Part shown: positions 30,719-40,435 of the stretch, piece by piece
Position numbering within the stretch: the stretch's first letter is position 1
Layout: the number at the start of each line of letters is the position of its first letter
From: Galbibacter pacificus
GTDB taxonomy: Bacteria > Bacteroidota > Bacteroidia > Flavobacteriales > Flavobacteriaceae
Reading direction: 5' to 3'
Length of the DNA: 64,000 nucleotides
Assembly: GCF_029603155.1 (NCBI RefSeq)
Contig: NZ_JAPMUA010000006.1
Coordinates: 186,001 to 250,000 of the forward strand
Notes under the pieces: model-generated
Database searches by the model: none
What the model saw: the letters and a program-made list of their open reading frames with translations, nothing else
Told to the model about the DNA's origin: nothing
Program-made: the position numbers and the translations under genes

Positions 30719-32026
30719 ATGAAAATTAAAATTATACTCATATGCCTACTTGGCATACTAGGTATTAAGACCATGGAGGCGCAACAAACTACGTTAACGC
30801 TGGAAGAAGCCATAAAACTGGCCCTTTTAAACAGCGATGCCTCTAAAATAGCAGATACTAAGGTGAATACTGCCGAATACGAAGTAAAATCGGCCAAAAG
30901 CAACCGGTACCCAGATTTAGATATCTCTGGGCAATATCAACATTTAACAAAAGTAAATGCCGACATAAAACTAGACACAGGCCAAGATGCCGATGCCGGT
31001 GGTGCAGCCCCGCCGGACATTAGTTATTTAATGCTCGGGCAGGCAACGGCATCGGTACCGCTATTTACCGGTTTTAAACTCTCTAATTTGGTAAAGGCAA
31101 GCCAGAACAGTTTACAGGCGGCAGTCTATAATGCCAAAAGCGAAAAGGAAAAAATAGCCCTTAATACCGTAAGCACCTATGTAAATTTATACAAAGCACA
31201 TAAAACCGTTGAACTTATTGAAGAAAACCTTAAAAGTGCACAACAGCGGGTCAAGGATTTTACGGCGATGGAGCAAAACGGCCTGTTGGCCAGAAACGAT
31301 TTATTGAAGGCACAATTGCAGGAATCTAACATTGAAGTAAGTCTGGAAGAAGCTAGGAAAAACGAAAGCATTTTAAACTACAATCTTATTACCATGCTAA
31401 AAATGCCTTCGGATACCCAAATATCCATAGGCGATACCAATTTTGAACTGGTTTCAACCGCACAATTGTCGGACAGTATTCAACGTAACGACCTTAAATC
31501 GTTGTATTTTCAAGAAGAAGCGGCCAAAAACAATATTAAAATAGCACAAAGCAAATATTACCCAAGTCTTTCGTTAATGGGCGGTTATGTAGCCCTTGAC
31601 GTTCAAAATGTAATGACCATTACCGATGCCATGAATTTTGGTGTTGGCGTGTCGTACAACCTGGCCGATATTTTTAAGGCAAAAAGCGATGTAAAAGTTG
31701 CCAAGAGCAAGGCCCGGGAACTAGAATATACCATTGATATGGTAAGAGATCAAATAGATGTACAGATAGAAGATGCCAATCAAAGCTATAACCTGGCAAC
31801 TAAAAAATACGAAGTTTACCAGAAAGCAGAAGAGCAGGCCACGGAAAACTACCGGATCGTAAAAGATAAATATGATAACGGCCTGGTAGACACCAACGAT
31901 TTGCTGGAAGCAGACATCGACCAGCTTCAATCTAAAATAAACCTGGCTTATGCCAAGGCAGATATTACCCTGAAATTTTACGAGCTTCTAGATGCTCAAG
32001 GACAAATAAATACAGATATAAAATAA
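30719..32026 (+). CDS. TolC family outer-membrane efflux protein
   Basis: A 435-aa outer-membrane channel. A signal peptide (about 1-21, ending MEAQ) is followed by TLTLEEAIKLALLNS, typical of the TolC/OEP family, then two long helical repeats (about 130-230 and 320-420), with YDNGLVDTNDLLEADIDQLQ in the second. It forms the outer part of a tripartite pump with the HlyD and EmrB proteins encoded 18 bp downstream. Confidence 0.92.
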   Translation: MKIKIILICLLGILGIKTMEAQQTTLTLEEAIKLALLNSDASKIADTKVNTAEYEVKSAKSNRYPDLDISGQYQHLTKVNADIKLDTGQDADAGGAAPPDISYLMLGQATASVPLFTGFKLSNLVKASQNSLQAAVYNAKSEKEKIALNTVSTYVNLYKAHKTVELIEENLKSAQQRVKDFTAMEQNGLLARNDLLKAQLQESNIEVSLEEARKNESILNYNLITMLKMPSDTQISIGDTNFELVSTAQLSDSIQRNDLKSLYFQEEAAKNNIKIAQSKYYPSLSLMGGYVALDVQNVMTITDAMNFGVGVSYNLADIFKAKSDVKVAKSKARELEYTIDMVRDQIDVQIEDANQSYNLATKKYEVYQKAEEQATENYRIVKDKYDNGLVDTNDLLEADIDQLQSKINLAYAKADITLKFYELLDAQGQINTDIK

Positions 32027-32044
32027 ACTACTATCAGCAATAAA

Positions 32045-33127
32045 ATGGAACAGAAGAAAAAAACAAATAAGAAATTTGCCATTATAATTGGTGCTTTAAT
32101 CGTTATCGGGATTATTTATGGAGCATACAAGTTTGTGCATTCATTATCTCACGAAGAAACAGACGATGCACAAATAGAAGCCAACATGAACCCAATTATA
32201 CCCCATGTAGGCGGTTATATTGAAAAAGTAATGGTAACCGATAACGACAGGGTAAAAAAAGGCGATACCCTTTTTATTATAAACGATCAGGATTACCAGG
32301 TAAAACTGGAGCAGGCAAAAGCCGCATTGGCCGCCGCCGAAAGTCAACTGGTAGTTGCGCAAGCCAGTGTTGGCTCCTACAAGGCCAATGTGCAAACCTC
32401 AACAGCGCAGGTAAGCTCGGCAAAAGGGAATATAGAAACTGCGGAAATTAAATTATGGAGAGCAGAAAACGATTTTAAACGTTACGAAAACCTATATAAA
32501 AATCATTCCATTACCGCACAACAATACGAAGAAGCACTGGCCGCCAAACAAGCCGCAGAAAAAGAGCTGGAAGTACTTAAAAGCCAACAAAAAGCAAGTG
32601 CCAGCCAGCGTAACGCTGCTGTTTCCCAAACAGAAATATCGCAAAAGCAAATTGCTGTTGCAGAAGCCAACGTAAAAAGTGCTCAAGCACAACTGGATGC
32701 AGCAAAACTAGATATAGGTTATACCATTGTTACCGCCCCGATAGACGGTCAGCTTTCCAATGTAGATTTACAAGTGGGGCAATTTGTACAGCCCGGACAA
32801 TCGTTGTTTTATTTAGTAAACACAACCGATAAATGGATTGTTGCCAATTTTAAAGAAACACAGCTTGAAAAAATGGCTATCGGCCAAAAAGTGACCATCG
32901 AGGTAGATGCCTATCCCGGCGAAGATTTTGAAGGTACCATAACCGCTTTTTCGCCCGCAACCGGAGCCAAGTTTTCTTTACTTCCGCCAGACAATGCTTC
33001 TGGAAACTTTGTAAAAACCATTCAGCGTTTACCGGTAAAAATAGACTTTACCAAGGATAACGATGCCGAAAAACTGGCAAAACTTCGTTCGGGAATGAAC
33101 GTAATTGTAGATGTACATTTAAAATAA
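32045..33127 (+). CDS. HlyD/EmrA family periplasmic adaptor
   Basis: A 360-aa membrane-fusion protein. A single N-terminal TM (about 13-30) is followed by the lipoyl-like half NPIIPHVGGYIEKVMVTDND, a long coiled coil (about 85-215), and the returning half YTIVTAPIDGQLSNVDLQVG. EmrA-type adaptors link a 14-TM MFS pump to the TolC channel. It is separated by 18 bp from the TolC gene and 3 bp from the MFS gene. Confidence 0.93.
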   Translation: MEQKKKTNKKFAIIIGALIVIGIIYGAYKFVHSLSHEETDDAQIEANMNPIIPHVGGYIEKVMVTDNDRVKKGDTLFIINDQDYQVKLEQAKAALAAAESQLVVAQASVGSYKANVQTSTAQVSSAKGNIETAEIKLWRAENDFKRYENLYKNHSITAQQYEEALAAKQAAEKELEVLKSQQKASASQRNAAVSQTEISQKQIAVAEANVKSAQAQLDAAKLDIGYTIVTAPIDGQLSNVDLQVGQFVQPGQSLFYLVNTTDKWIVANFKETQLEKMAIGQKVTIEVDAYPGEDFEGTITAFSPATGAKFSLLPPDNASGNFVKTIQRLPVKIDFTKDNDAEKLAKLRSGMNVIVDVHLK

Positions 33128-33130
33128 GAT

Positions 33131-34726
33131 ATGGCCGAAGCACAAGTTAAAGTTCAAGATGAAAATAGTTTGGTGGAATATGGTTTCACCAGGGTCATTA
33201 TAACCATTACGGCTATTCTTTGTGCCCTTTTAGAAATTATTGACACTACTATTGTCAACGTTGCGCTAAATGACATGAGAGGAAGCTTGGGAGCCTCCCT
33301 TACCGATATTGCATGGGTAATTACCGCTTATGCCATTGCCAATGTAATTATTATCCCGATGACCAGCTGGTTGTCTAAACAATTTGGACGGCGTAATTAT
33401 TTTGCGGCTTCCATTATGATATTTACCATTGCTTCTTTTCTATGCGGTAATGCCACCAATTTATGGGAGTTGGTTGCTTTTCGTTTTATACAAGGAATGG
33501 GAGGCGGTGCCTTGTTGGTTACCGCACAGACCATTATTACGGAAACCTACCCCGTTGAAAAAAGGGGAATGGCACAGGCTATTTATGGTATGGGCGTTAT
33601 TGTAGGCCCAACACTGGGGCCGCCATTGGGAGGATATCTGGTAGATAATTTCTCGTGGCCCTATATATTTTATATCAACGTGCCCATTGGTATAATTGCC
33701 ACTTTTTTAACTATTCTCTATATTAAAAGTCCTAAATACGGTGAAAAGTTGAAGGCCTATCAAGTAGATTGGTGGGGCATATTTTTTCTGGCATCGTTTA
33801 TTGGCTCGTTACAATTTGTGTTGGAACACGGCCAACAAGACGACTGGTTTGCCAATCCTACCATCTTGATATTAAGCATTGTCTCTATATTTGGTTTGTT
33901 ATTGTTTATTTGGAGGGAATTGGTCTATGAGCATCCAATTGTAAACCTCCGGGTACTTAAAGATTACAATCTGAAAATAGGGACTATTTTAACCTTCATC
34001 CTTGGCTTTGGACTGTATGGTTCCACGTTTATAATCCCGATATATACACAATCTATTTTAGGATGGACAGCAACCGATGCCGGGTTATTACTGGTCCCTA
34101 GCTCCATAACCACAGCTTTAATGATGCCTATTATTGGGAAATTATTGGAGCGGGGAGTTCCGCAAAAATATTTGGCTGCCATTGGTTTTGTAGTGTTCTT
34201 TGTTTATAGCTATTGGATGTTTAACCTCATGACCCCCGACACAGGTTCTGAGCATATGTTCTGGCCATTGGTAGCCCGTGGTTTTGGCTTGGGGCTATTA
34301 TTTGTGCCCATAACCACGCTCTCGCTTTCTACCTTAAGGGGAAAGGACATTGGCGATGGCGCTGCATTTACGGGTATGATGCGCCAATTGGGAGGATCTT
34401 TCGGGATTGCCATTATAACCACTTTTGTGGCGCGTTTTACACAACAGCACCGTGTGGACCTTATCCCGAACCTGTCTAAAGTAGATTTTGAGGTACAAGA
34501 GCGTCTTCATGCCTATCAACAAATGTTTATGTCCAAAGGTTTCAGTGTTAACGAATCGCTCCAAAAAGCCTATCAATTAATGGAAGGGTCCATTACCTTA
34601 CAAAGCACTGTATTATCCTACATGGACATATTTTTATACTTGGGTATTTTGTTTTTAATATGTGTGCCATTTGTATTGATGATTAAAAAGGGAAGCAGTA
34701 TGGTAAATGCCTCAGCAGCTCATTAA
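33131..34726 (+). CDS. DHA2 family MFS drug efflux transporter (EmrB type)
   Basis: A 531-aa transporter with about 14 predicted TM segments. Signatures include LEIIDTTIVNVALNDM in TM1, the motif A-like WLSKQFGRRNYF loop, and GMGVIVGPTLGPPLGGYLVD (motif C). It would expel hydrophobic compounds by proton antiport through the TolC/HlyD partners encoded upstream. It is the last gene of the tetR-tolC-hlyD-emrB unit. Confidence 0.93.
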   Translation: MAEAQVKVQDENSLVEYGFTRVIITITAILCALLEIIDTTIVNVALNDMRGSLGASLTDIAWVITAYAIANVIIIPMTSWLSKQFGRRNYFAASIMIFTIASFLCGNATNLWELVAFRFIQGMGGGALLVTAQTIITETYPVEKRGMAQAIYGMGVIVGPTLGPPLGGYLVDNFSWPYIFYINVPIGIIATFLTILYIKSPKYGEKLKAYQVDWWGIFFLASFIGSLQFVLEHGQQDDWFANPTILILSIVSIFGLLLFIWRELVYEHPIVNLRVLKDYNLKIGTILTFILGFGLYGSTFIIPIYTQSILGWTATDAGLLLVPSSITTALMMPIIGKLLERGVPQKYLAAIGFVVFFVYSYWMFNLMTPDTGSEHMFWPLVARGFGLGLLFVPITTLSLSTLRGKDIGDGAAFTGMMRQLGGSFGIAIITTFVARFTQQHRVDLIPNLSKVDFEVQERLHAYQQMFMSKGFSVNESLQKAYQLMEGSITLQSTVLSYMDIFLYLGILFLICVPFVLMIKKGSSMVNASAAH

Positions 34727-34826
34727 AATAGTAACTGTTAAATAGTTAACAAGATTTTACAATAGCTTTAATAAGGTTTTCATGTTTAGTTTTGTACCTT
34801 GAATATAACTTAAAAAAGCAAAAGTT

Positions 34827-34967
34827 ATGAGCAAGATTAAAGATAAGAAATGGAAACGCAAACACGAGCAGAACAACCCGACCAATCCAACGGGTAACAG
34901 AAATATCGACACCAATAAGTTTGATATTGATGAAGAAACGATTAAAGATCAGCAGAATAAAAAGTAA
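34827..34967 (+). CDS. small charged hypothetical protein
   Basis: A 46-codon frame, MSKIKDKKWKRKHEQNNPTN to QQNKK. It is highly hydrophilic and rich in Lys, Asn and Asp, with a basic first third and an acidic middle. A TAGTTTTG box (34787-34794) that fits the -7 consensus lies 32 bp upstream. I do not recognise the family. The clean start and stop and the promoter-like box argue for a real small gene, but coding is not proven. Confidence 0.55.
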   Translation: MSKIKDKKWKRKHEQNNPTNPTGNRNIDTNKFDIDEETIKDQQNKK

Positions 34968-35000
34968 AATCCCCCTATAGAAAAATGTTAAGCAAAAAGT

Positions 35001-35657
35001 TTACTTAAAATGCTTGGCATACTGAAGCACCCTAAAATCGATTGTATTGAAATTGGGGTGCTTCTTTTTTAACGCCTTGTAGGCAGGAATTGCCCCTACC
35101 GCCCTATTTGCAGCCCCGGACGGCGACGTTAACGAAACCGCTTTTACCATACGGTTTGCTATATAAAATTGATAAATACGTGGAACGTTCAACGAAATTG
35201 CCTCTAATTTAATTTGATGTTCTTTTAATTGCTTTCTGAAGAGGTATTCGGGTCCGTTTTTGCTATTCCCGCCCATGAACAGCAATGTGTCGATAAAAGG
35301 AAATTCTTTTAAGTACCAAAGAATGTTACGGGTCTGGACATTCTTCATTCCAAGATCTGAAGCATCTACTTTTTCCCTTTCCGCGGAAGCGACAATATCG
35401 CATATGCCAATGCCATAATCGTCCAAAAATTGTTTCCGTTGAGCAATGGCTCCTGGCGTTGGCTCAAAGAGTAAATTCAGTTTAAAAATCCTGTTCAATA
35501 TTATCCATAGGTAACCATCGCGGCTTCCGTAACAAAAATCAACATCGCCTTCCTTAAATTCCTTATTGCAAAAACGCGGTGGCGGCAAGGTACCAACAAT
35601 TAATTTTGTGGCTGTTTTAGGGATGTATGGGGCGTATGGATGCTGGTGTTTAAACAT
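35001..35657 (-). CDS. uracil-DNA glycosylase family protein
   Basis: A 218-aa protein from ATG 35657 (MFKHQHPYAPYIPK). KLIVGTLPPPRFC near residue 18 resembles the catalytic-loop region, and VSLTSPSGAANR near 180 resembles the DNA-intercalating HPS-type motif of the UDG superfamily. The residues differ from classical Ung, so base specificity or even glycosylase activity is uncertain. The frame can be extended to a TTG at 35678, which seems less likely. Neighbours give no further hint. Confidence 0.7.
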   Translation of the reverse strand: MFKHQHPYAPYIPKTATKLIVGTLPPPRFCNKEFKEGDVDFCYGSRDGYLWIILNRIFKLNLLFEPTPGAIAQRKQFLDDYGIGICDIVASAEREKVDASDLGMKNVQTRNILWYLKEFPFIDTLLFMGGNSKNGPEYLFRKQLKEHQIKLEAISLNVPRIYQFYIANRMVKAVSLTSPSGAANRAVGAIPAYKALKKKHPNFNTIDFRVLQYAKHFK

Positions 35658-35718
35658 ATATTTGACTTCTGTTGACAAAATAACTAACTTTAAGGAATAA
35701 CAAAAATGAATTTGAATT

Positions 35719-35847
35719 ATGGGAAAAGGAGATAAAAAAACAAAAAGAGGTAAAATTTCACGCGGTTCTTACGGTGTAAGACGGCGTAGGAAAATAAAAA
35801 AACGCACTCCCGTTGAAGAAAAGGTAAGTGTGGACACGAAGAAATAA
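35719..35847 (+). CDS. 30S ribosomal protein THX
   Basis: A 42-aa, very basic protein. MGKGDKKTKRGKISRGSYGV followed by RRRRK matches the Thx family (first found in Thermus), which binds at the head of 16S rRNA. It is divergent from the UDG-like gene, with 61 bp between the two starts, and followed by a strong terminator. Confidence 0.9.
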   Translation: MGKGDKKTKRGKISRGSYGVRRRRKIKKRTPVEEKVSVDTKK

Positions 35848-35850
35848 AAA

Positions 35851-35887
35851 AAACGCGGAGCTACGTATGTATAAAGGCTCCGCGTTT
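35851..35887. terminator. bidirectional terminator between the THX gene and yaaA
   Basis: AAACGCGGAGC (35851-35861) and GCTCCGCGTTT (35877-35887) form an 11-bp perfect stem with a 15-nt loop. T runs follow on the plus strand, and A runs precede it, so it can serve both convergent genes. Confidence 0.88.
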
Positions 35888-35895
35888 TTTTAGAT

Positions 35896-36657
35896 TTATC
35901 TAACAAACACTAATTCATTTTCCTTTTTGGTATGTTCTTCGCTAAAACCATAGCTGTCGTAATTAAAGCCTTTTAAATCTTCAATGGTTTCTGCATTGGT
36001 ATCGATAATATAGCGCACCATGGACCCGCGGGCCTTTTTGGCAAAAAAGCTAATTACCTTTAGCTTTCCGTTTTTCCAATCTTTAAAAATGGGGGTAATT
36101 ACCGGGACTTTTAGCTTTTTTTCGTCTACTGCACCAAAATATTCATTGCTTGCCAAATTGATAAAAAGTTCGTCTTCCGTCAATTGGTCATTTAGTTTAG
36201 CGGTAACCTTTTTCTTCCAAAAATCGTAAAGGTTCTTGTTTCTTCCAACCGTAAGCTTGGTGCCCATTTCCAATCGGTAAGGCTGGATTAAGTCCAAAGG
36301 CTTCAACACCCCGTAGAGTCCACTTAAAATACGCAACTTTTCTTGCAAAGGCTTCATTTTTTCCTGCGGAATTGTATAAGCATCCAACCCCGTATACACA
36401 TCTCCATTAAAGGCAAAAACAGCCGGACGGGCATTTTCAACGGTAAAAGGAGTTTTAAATTCTTGATTGCGTTGCCAGTTTAGTTCTGCCAAATTATCAG
36501 AAATACCCATTAAAGACGATAGCTTCTTTGGATTTTTCTTTTTAAGGGCTCCATTCAGTTTTTCAGCTTCCTTTAAAAAATCTGGTTGCGTATATTCTTT
36601 TGTTGGCAATTCACTTTCAAAATCCAATGACTTTGCCGGGGAAACTACTATTTTCAT
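35896..36657 (-). CDS. yaaA: peroxide stress protein YaaA
   Basis: A 253-aa protein of the YaaA/DUF328 family, which in E. coli limits intracellular iron under peroxide stress. MKIVVSPAKSLDFESELPT at the start, the central AFNGDVYTGLDAYTI and RILSGLYGVLKPLDLIQPYR, and FFAKKARGSMVRYII are diagnostic. The length is typical. It stands alone on the minus strand between convergent and divergent neighbours. Confidence 0.95.
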   Translation of the reverse strand: MKIVVSPAKSLDFESELPTKEYTQPDFLKEAEKLNGALKKKNPKKLSSLMGISDNLAELNWQRNQEFKTPFTVENARPAVFAFNGDVYTGLDAYTIPQEKMKPLQEKLRILSGLYGVLKPLDLIQPYRLEMGTKLTVGRNKNLYDFWKKKVTAKLNDQLTEDELFINLASNEYFGAVDEKKLKVPVITPIFKDWKNGKLKVISFFAKKARGSMVRYIIDTNAETIEDLKGFNYDSYGFSEEHTKKENELVFVR

Positions 36658-36911
36658 TTATATTGATTTTGAACAACAAATGTAACATCTTACATTGGTT
36701 TTTTGTATAAAAAAGATTCATTGTTTTCTATAAAAGAATTGGTTTTAATTATTATAATGAATATATACAATACAATGTGTTAAAACGCTTTTCCGCAAAA
36801 ATTATATACTATTTTTTTACTTTGAAAACAGTAGTTAGAAAATATAAATTTTTATGTGTGGAATATAATTTATATATTTAGAATGCAAAAAAACACGTAA
36901 CACAAAAAAAT

Positions 36912-37643
36912 ATGCCTCCATACACAAAAGATGAGCTTACAAGCAACCTAGCAAATTTTCATTTATTAATTATTTTTTGCGAAGCCTACGGAAAAGAATA
37001 TGCTCCAACCGATCAACGGTTACATATAGAATGTTTGCACCGAACGTATAATACGGTCAAGGAATTAATGGCAAATATAAACAACTACAATGCGATGCTC
37101 AATGTTGCTATCTTTGAAAAACAGCAGGCCTTTAACGGTCTTGAAGATGTGTGCAATAAAATTATTGACTATTTAATTATATATACCGAGAACAATGAAG
37201 CCGTAAAATATGTAAAAAGTTATTACGACGATATTGTTCAGATAAGAAATGAGCAAAAGGTAAATGCATACATTAAAGACTCGTATTCAAACCAAGAGCC
37301 GTACATTAATTTAATAGCGCATTTTGGAAACATGATTAACGAGCTGGCAGAATCCAACGAATATTCGCCATACCATACCGATATAAAATTGGAGGCCTTA
37401 AAAAAGAAATTTAGAATTATGGTAAAGCGCAGTTTGCGCCATAAAGAAATCATGGACGAGTATTCGGACTCGCTTGTTGAAAGGGACAACTATTTTTACA
37501 ACAAAACCGAAGGGATTATTGAATTGGCCAACAATATTAAAGAATACGTAAAAACCTCTTTTGGCGAAAACAGCCACGAGTTCAAGCAAATAAACGGATT
37601 GGAATTTAGGCATACCGTTCCATCTGAAAAGCAGAGACTATAA
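36912..37643 (+). CDS. hypothetical protein
   Basis: A 243-aa soluble, helix-rich and charged protein, starting MPPYTKDELTSNLANFHL. I do not recognise the family; there is no signal peptide or membrane span. The C-terminus overlaps the convergent RluA-family gene by 6 bp. The 250-bp upstream gap is AT-rich with no clear function. Codon use and length support a real gene. Confidence 0.75.
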   Translation: MPPYTKDELTSNLANFHLLIIFCEAYGKEYAPTDQRLHIECLHRTYNTVKELMANINNYNAMLNVAIFEKQQAFNGLEDVCNKIIDYLIIYTENNEAVKYVKSYYDDIVQIRNEQKVNAYIKDSYSNQEPYINLIAHFGNMINELAESNEYSPYHTDIKLEALKKKFRIMVKRSLRHKEIMDEYSDSLVERDNYFYNKTEGIIELANNIKEYVKTSFGENSHEFKQINGLEFRHTVPSEKQRL

Positions 37644-38669
37644 CTCCTGGTGCTTTGCATAATTTCGCCATTTTTCCAGGCATGCTACCATGTCTTCGGG
37701 CAAGGGTGCTTCAAAACGCATAAATTTGCCTGTTTCGGGGTGCTCAAAGCCTAAAGTTTTGGCGTGTAACGCCTGCCTTGGCAGTACTTTAAAACAATTC
37801 TCCACGAATTGTTTGTATTTAGAAAAGGTGGTCCCTTTTAAAATTTTATGGCCTCCATAGCGCTCGTCATTAAATAAAGTGTGCCCTATGTATTTCATGT
37901 GCACCCTTATTTGGTGCGTTCTTCCGGTCTCTAACCTACACGACAGCAAAGTAACGTACCCAAAACGTTCCAAGACTTTATAGTGAGTTACAGCATCTTT
38001 TCCATGGTCGCCATCGGGAAAAACAGCCATTTGCAACCTATTTTTTGGATGCCTGCCAATGTTTCCTTCCACAACCCCTTCGTCTTCTGCAAAATTGCCC
38101 CAAACCAATGCTTGGTATTCACGTTCGCTGGTTTTATGGAAAAATTGTTTGGACAAGTGGTTCAATGCATGCTCGGTCTTGGCCACCACCAATAGCCCAC
38201 TGGTATCTTTATCTATACGGTGCACCAGGCCCGGACGCTCGTTACTGTTAAGCGGCAGGTTTTCAAAATGGTATATCAAAGCATTTATAAGCGTTCCCGA
38301 ATAATTTCCGTGCCCGGGGTGCACGACCATCCCGGCAGGCTTATTTACAACCAACAGGGTATTATCTTCAAAAACAATATCCAAGGGGATATTTTCCGGA
38401 GTAAGCAAATATTCATGCGGCGGGTGCTCAAACAAAACTTTAACTTGGTCGTTTGCCTTTACCCGGTGGTTCGATTTTACGGCGGTACCATTTACATATA
38501 TATTCCCGCCCTTTGCAGCCTGCTGTATTTTATTTCGGGTAGCATTTTCAATAAAGTTCATTAAAAATTTATCTACCCGCAAAGGTTCCTGCCCTTTTCC
38601 GGCAGTAAAACTATAATGTTCGTAAAGTTCGTCCTCCTGATTAAAATCGTCTTGTGTATCCTCAGCCAT
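37638..38669 (-). CDS. RluA family 23S rRNA pseudouridine synthase (RluD-like)
   Basis: A 343-aa protein that isomerises uridines in 23S rRNA. An S4 RNA-binding domain (about 30-95, LRVDKFLMNFIENATRNKIQ) is followed by the catalytic domain with LVHRIDKDTSGLLVVAK, the catalytic Asp being in HRIDKDTSG, and LETGRTHQIRVHMKYIGHTL. The closest functional type is RluD. It lies 15 bp downstream of a PASTA-domain gene, a common flavobacterial pairing, and they are probably co-transcribed. Confidence 0.94.
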   Translation of the reverse strand: MAEDTQDDFNQEDELYEHYSFTAGKGQEPLRVDKFLMNFIENATRNKIQQAAKGGNIYVNGTAVKSNHRVKANDQVKVLFEHPPHEYLLTPENIPLDIVFEDNTLLVVNKPAGMVVHPGHGNYSGTLINALIYHFENLPLNSNERPGLVHRIDKDTSGLLVVAKTEHALNHLSKQFFHKTSEREYQALVWGNFAEDEGVVEGNIGRHPKNRLQMAVFPDGDHGKDAVTHYKVLERFGYVTLLSCRLETGRTHQIRVHMKYIGHTLFNDERYGGHKILKGTTFSKYKQFVENCFKVLPRQALHAKTLGFEHPETGKFMRFEAPLPEDMVACLEKWRNYAKHQEL

Positions 38670-38684
38670 TTTTCAATTTACAAT

Positions 38685-39254
38685 TTATTCCACCGAAACA
38701 TTGGCCCTGTTCCCGTTGCCGCAAACCAGTTCTACCTCGGTGGTTTTGGGCAATTGGTGCCCCGGAAGTATATTTTTTCCTTCATAGCGCACATAATACA
38801 CCATGTCTTTACCAATTTCGTTTACATAAGTTACCTTTCCTACGTTAAGGCCAACCGCTTTAAGCATGGATTCGGCATTCCTTTTGGTAACTTGTATTAC
38901 GTTTGGAACACTTACTTTTCTATAGCCCGAAGGGTTAATGGTTAAATATATTTTTCTTCCTTCCTTGACTTCTTTGTTTGCACTGGGATCCTGCTCGATG
39001 ACCGAAAAACGCGGATAATCGGGATTGTAGTTTGTAGAGTCCAGTACAACATAATTTAGGTCTGCCTTTTCCATAATCTCTTCAACTTCCCGAAGGGATT
39101 TTTTAGAAAGGTCGGGGACCAAGACAAATTCGCCGTGGTTGGTGGTTACCTTTAAGTATTGCATAATTAAAATTACCAATACCACAACGGCCAGTATTGC
39201 AAGTGCTATTTGCTTTAAAAAGGTCTTGCTTGTTATAAATTTTATGAAACTCAT
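38685..39254 (-). CDS. PASTA domain-containing membrane protein
   Basis: A 189-aa protein with one N-terminal TM (about 13-31) and two PASTA repeats (about 40-105 and 110-180), e.g. VLVPDLSKKSLREVEEIMEK and VSVPNVIQVTKRNAESMLKA. PASTA repeats bind peptidoglycan or beta-lactam-like structures in kinases and PBPs, but here there is no kinase or transpeptidase domain. Divergent from ddl, so it may take part in cell-wall processes. Confidence 0.9.
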   Translation of the reverse strand: MSFIKFITSKTFLKQIALAILAVVVLVILIMQYLKVTTNHGEFVLVPDLSKKSLREVEEIMEKADLNYVVLDSTNYNPDYPRFSVIEQDPSANKEVKEGRKIYLTINPSGYRKVSVPNVIQVTKRNAESMLKAVGLNVGKVTYVNEIGKDMVYYVRYEGKNILPGHQLPKTTEVELVCGNGNRANVSVE

Positions 39255-39403
39255 CTTTCTTTATTATTCAGCAAAGATATAAAAACTCAACACCTAATTT
39301 ATTTCTATGGCTGTTTTTAGTTCTAAAGTCTTTTTATGCCGATTCTAAATTAATTTATTAATACATTTGATACAACGATAAATTTCCTATTATAATATTA
39401 AAA

Positions 39404-40378
39404 ATGAAAAAAAACATTGGTGTTGTTATGGGCGGTTACTCCTCTGAGTACCAAATTTCACTAAAAAGCGGGCAAGTGGTCTGCAACCATCTGGATACTG
39501 AAAAATACAATATTTATCCCCTCCATATTTTAAAGGACAAATGGGTTTATATTACTGATGACAAAAAAGAAATTCCAATAAACAAAGGCAATTTCACCGT
39601 TACCCAAAATAACAAAACCATTGAATTCGACTGTATTTTTAATGCCATTCACGGCACGCCCGGAGAAGACGGTTATTTGCAAGGATATTTAGAACTGTTG
39701 GAGATTCCACATACCTCCTGCCCCATGTACCAAGCTGGACTTACCTTTAACAAAAGAGACTGCTTGGCGGCCTTGAAGCCTTTCGGGATTAAATGCGCCA
39801 CGTCCTTCTATCTCAATAAAGGACAAGATATTAACGTCCAGGCCATTGTTGAAAAAGTTGGGTTACCTTGTTTTGTAAAAGCCAACAAAGCGGGTTCGAG
39901 TTTTGGGGTTTCTAAAGTGAATGAAAAAGAAGCGTTACTTCCAGCAATCGAAAATTCTTTTAAAGAAGACGATGAAATTATTATTGAATCGTTTTTAGAC
40001 GGTGTTGAAGTTTCTGTTGGCGTTATTACCTACAAAGGCAACGTAACAGTACTGCCCATTACCGAAATAGTATCCGAAAACGATTTTTTTGATTATGAAG
40101 CTAAATACCAAGGAAAATCACAAGAAATTACACCGGCAAGAATTAGTGATGAAATGACCCAAAAAGTAATCCATACTGCCAAAAAAGTATATGAAACACT
40201 AAAGATGAAAGGTTTTAGCCGGAGCGAATACATTTTTGTGGATGGCGAGCCTTATTTATTAGAGGTCAATACCATTCCCGGAATGACTGCCGAAAGTATT
40301 TTGCCACAACAGGCGGCCAAAGCCGGAATATCGTTAAACGATTTATTTGACAACGCTATTGAAGAAGCAATAAAATAG
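39404..40378 (+). CDS. ddl: D-alanine--D-alanine ligase
   Basis: A 324-aa ATP-grasp enzyme making the D-Ala-D-Ala dipeptide of peptidoglycan. NIGVVMGGYSSEYQISLKSG at the start, the glycine-rich FVKANKAGSSFGVSKV loop, and LEVNTIPGMTAESILPQQA at the metal-binding end are typical. It is followed 57 bp later by coaD. Confidence 0.97.
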   Translation: MKKNIGVVMGGYSSEYQISLKSGQVVCNHLDTEKYNIYPLHILKDKWVYITDDKKEIPINKGNFTVTQNNKTIEFDCIFNAIHGTPGEDGYLQGYLELLEIPHTSCPMYQAGLTFNKRDCLAALKPFGIKCATSFYLNKGQDINVQAIVEKVGLPCFVKANKAGSSFGVSKVNEKEALLPAIENSFKEDDEIIIESFLDGVEVSVGVITYKGNVTVLPITEIVSENDFFDYEAKYQGKSQEITPARISDEMTQKVIHTAKKVYETLKMKGFSRSEYIFVDGEPYLLEVNTIPGMTAESILPQQAAKAGISLNDLFDNAIEEAIK

Positions 40379-40435
40379 CAAAATCTATTTTGCTATATTT
40401 ACAATTCCTTAACCCTTTTACAAAAAGAATGTAAA

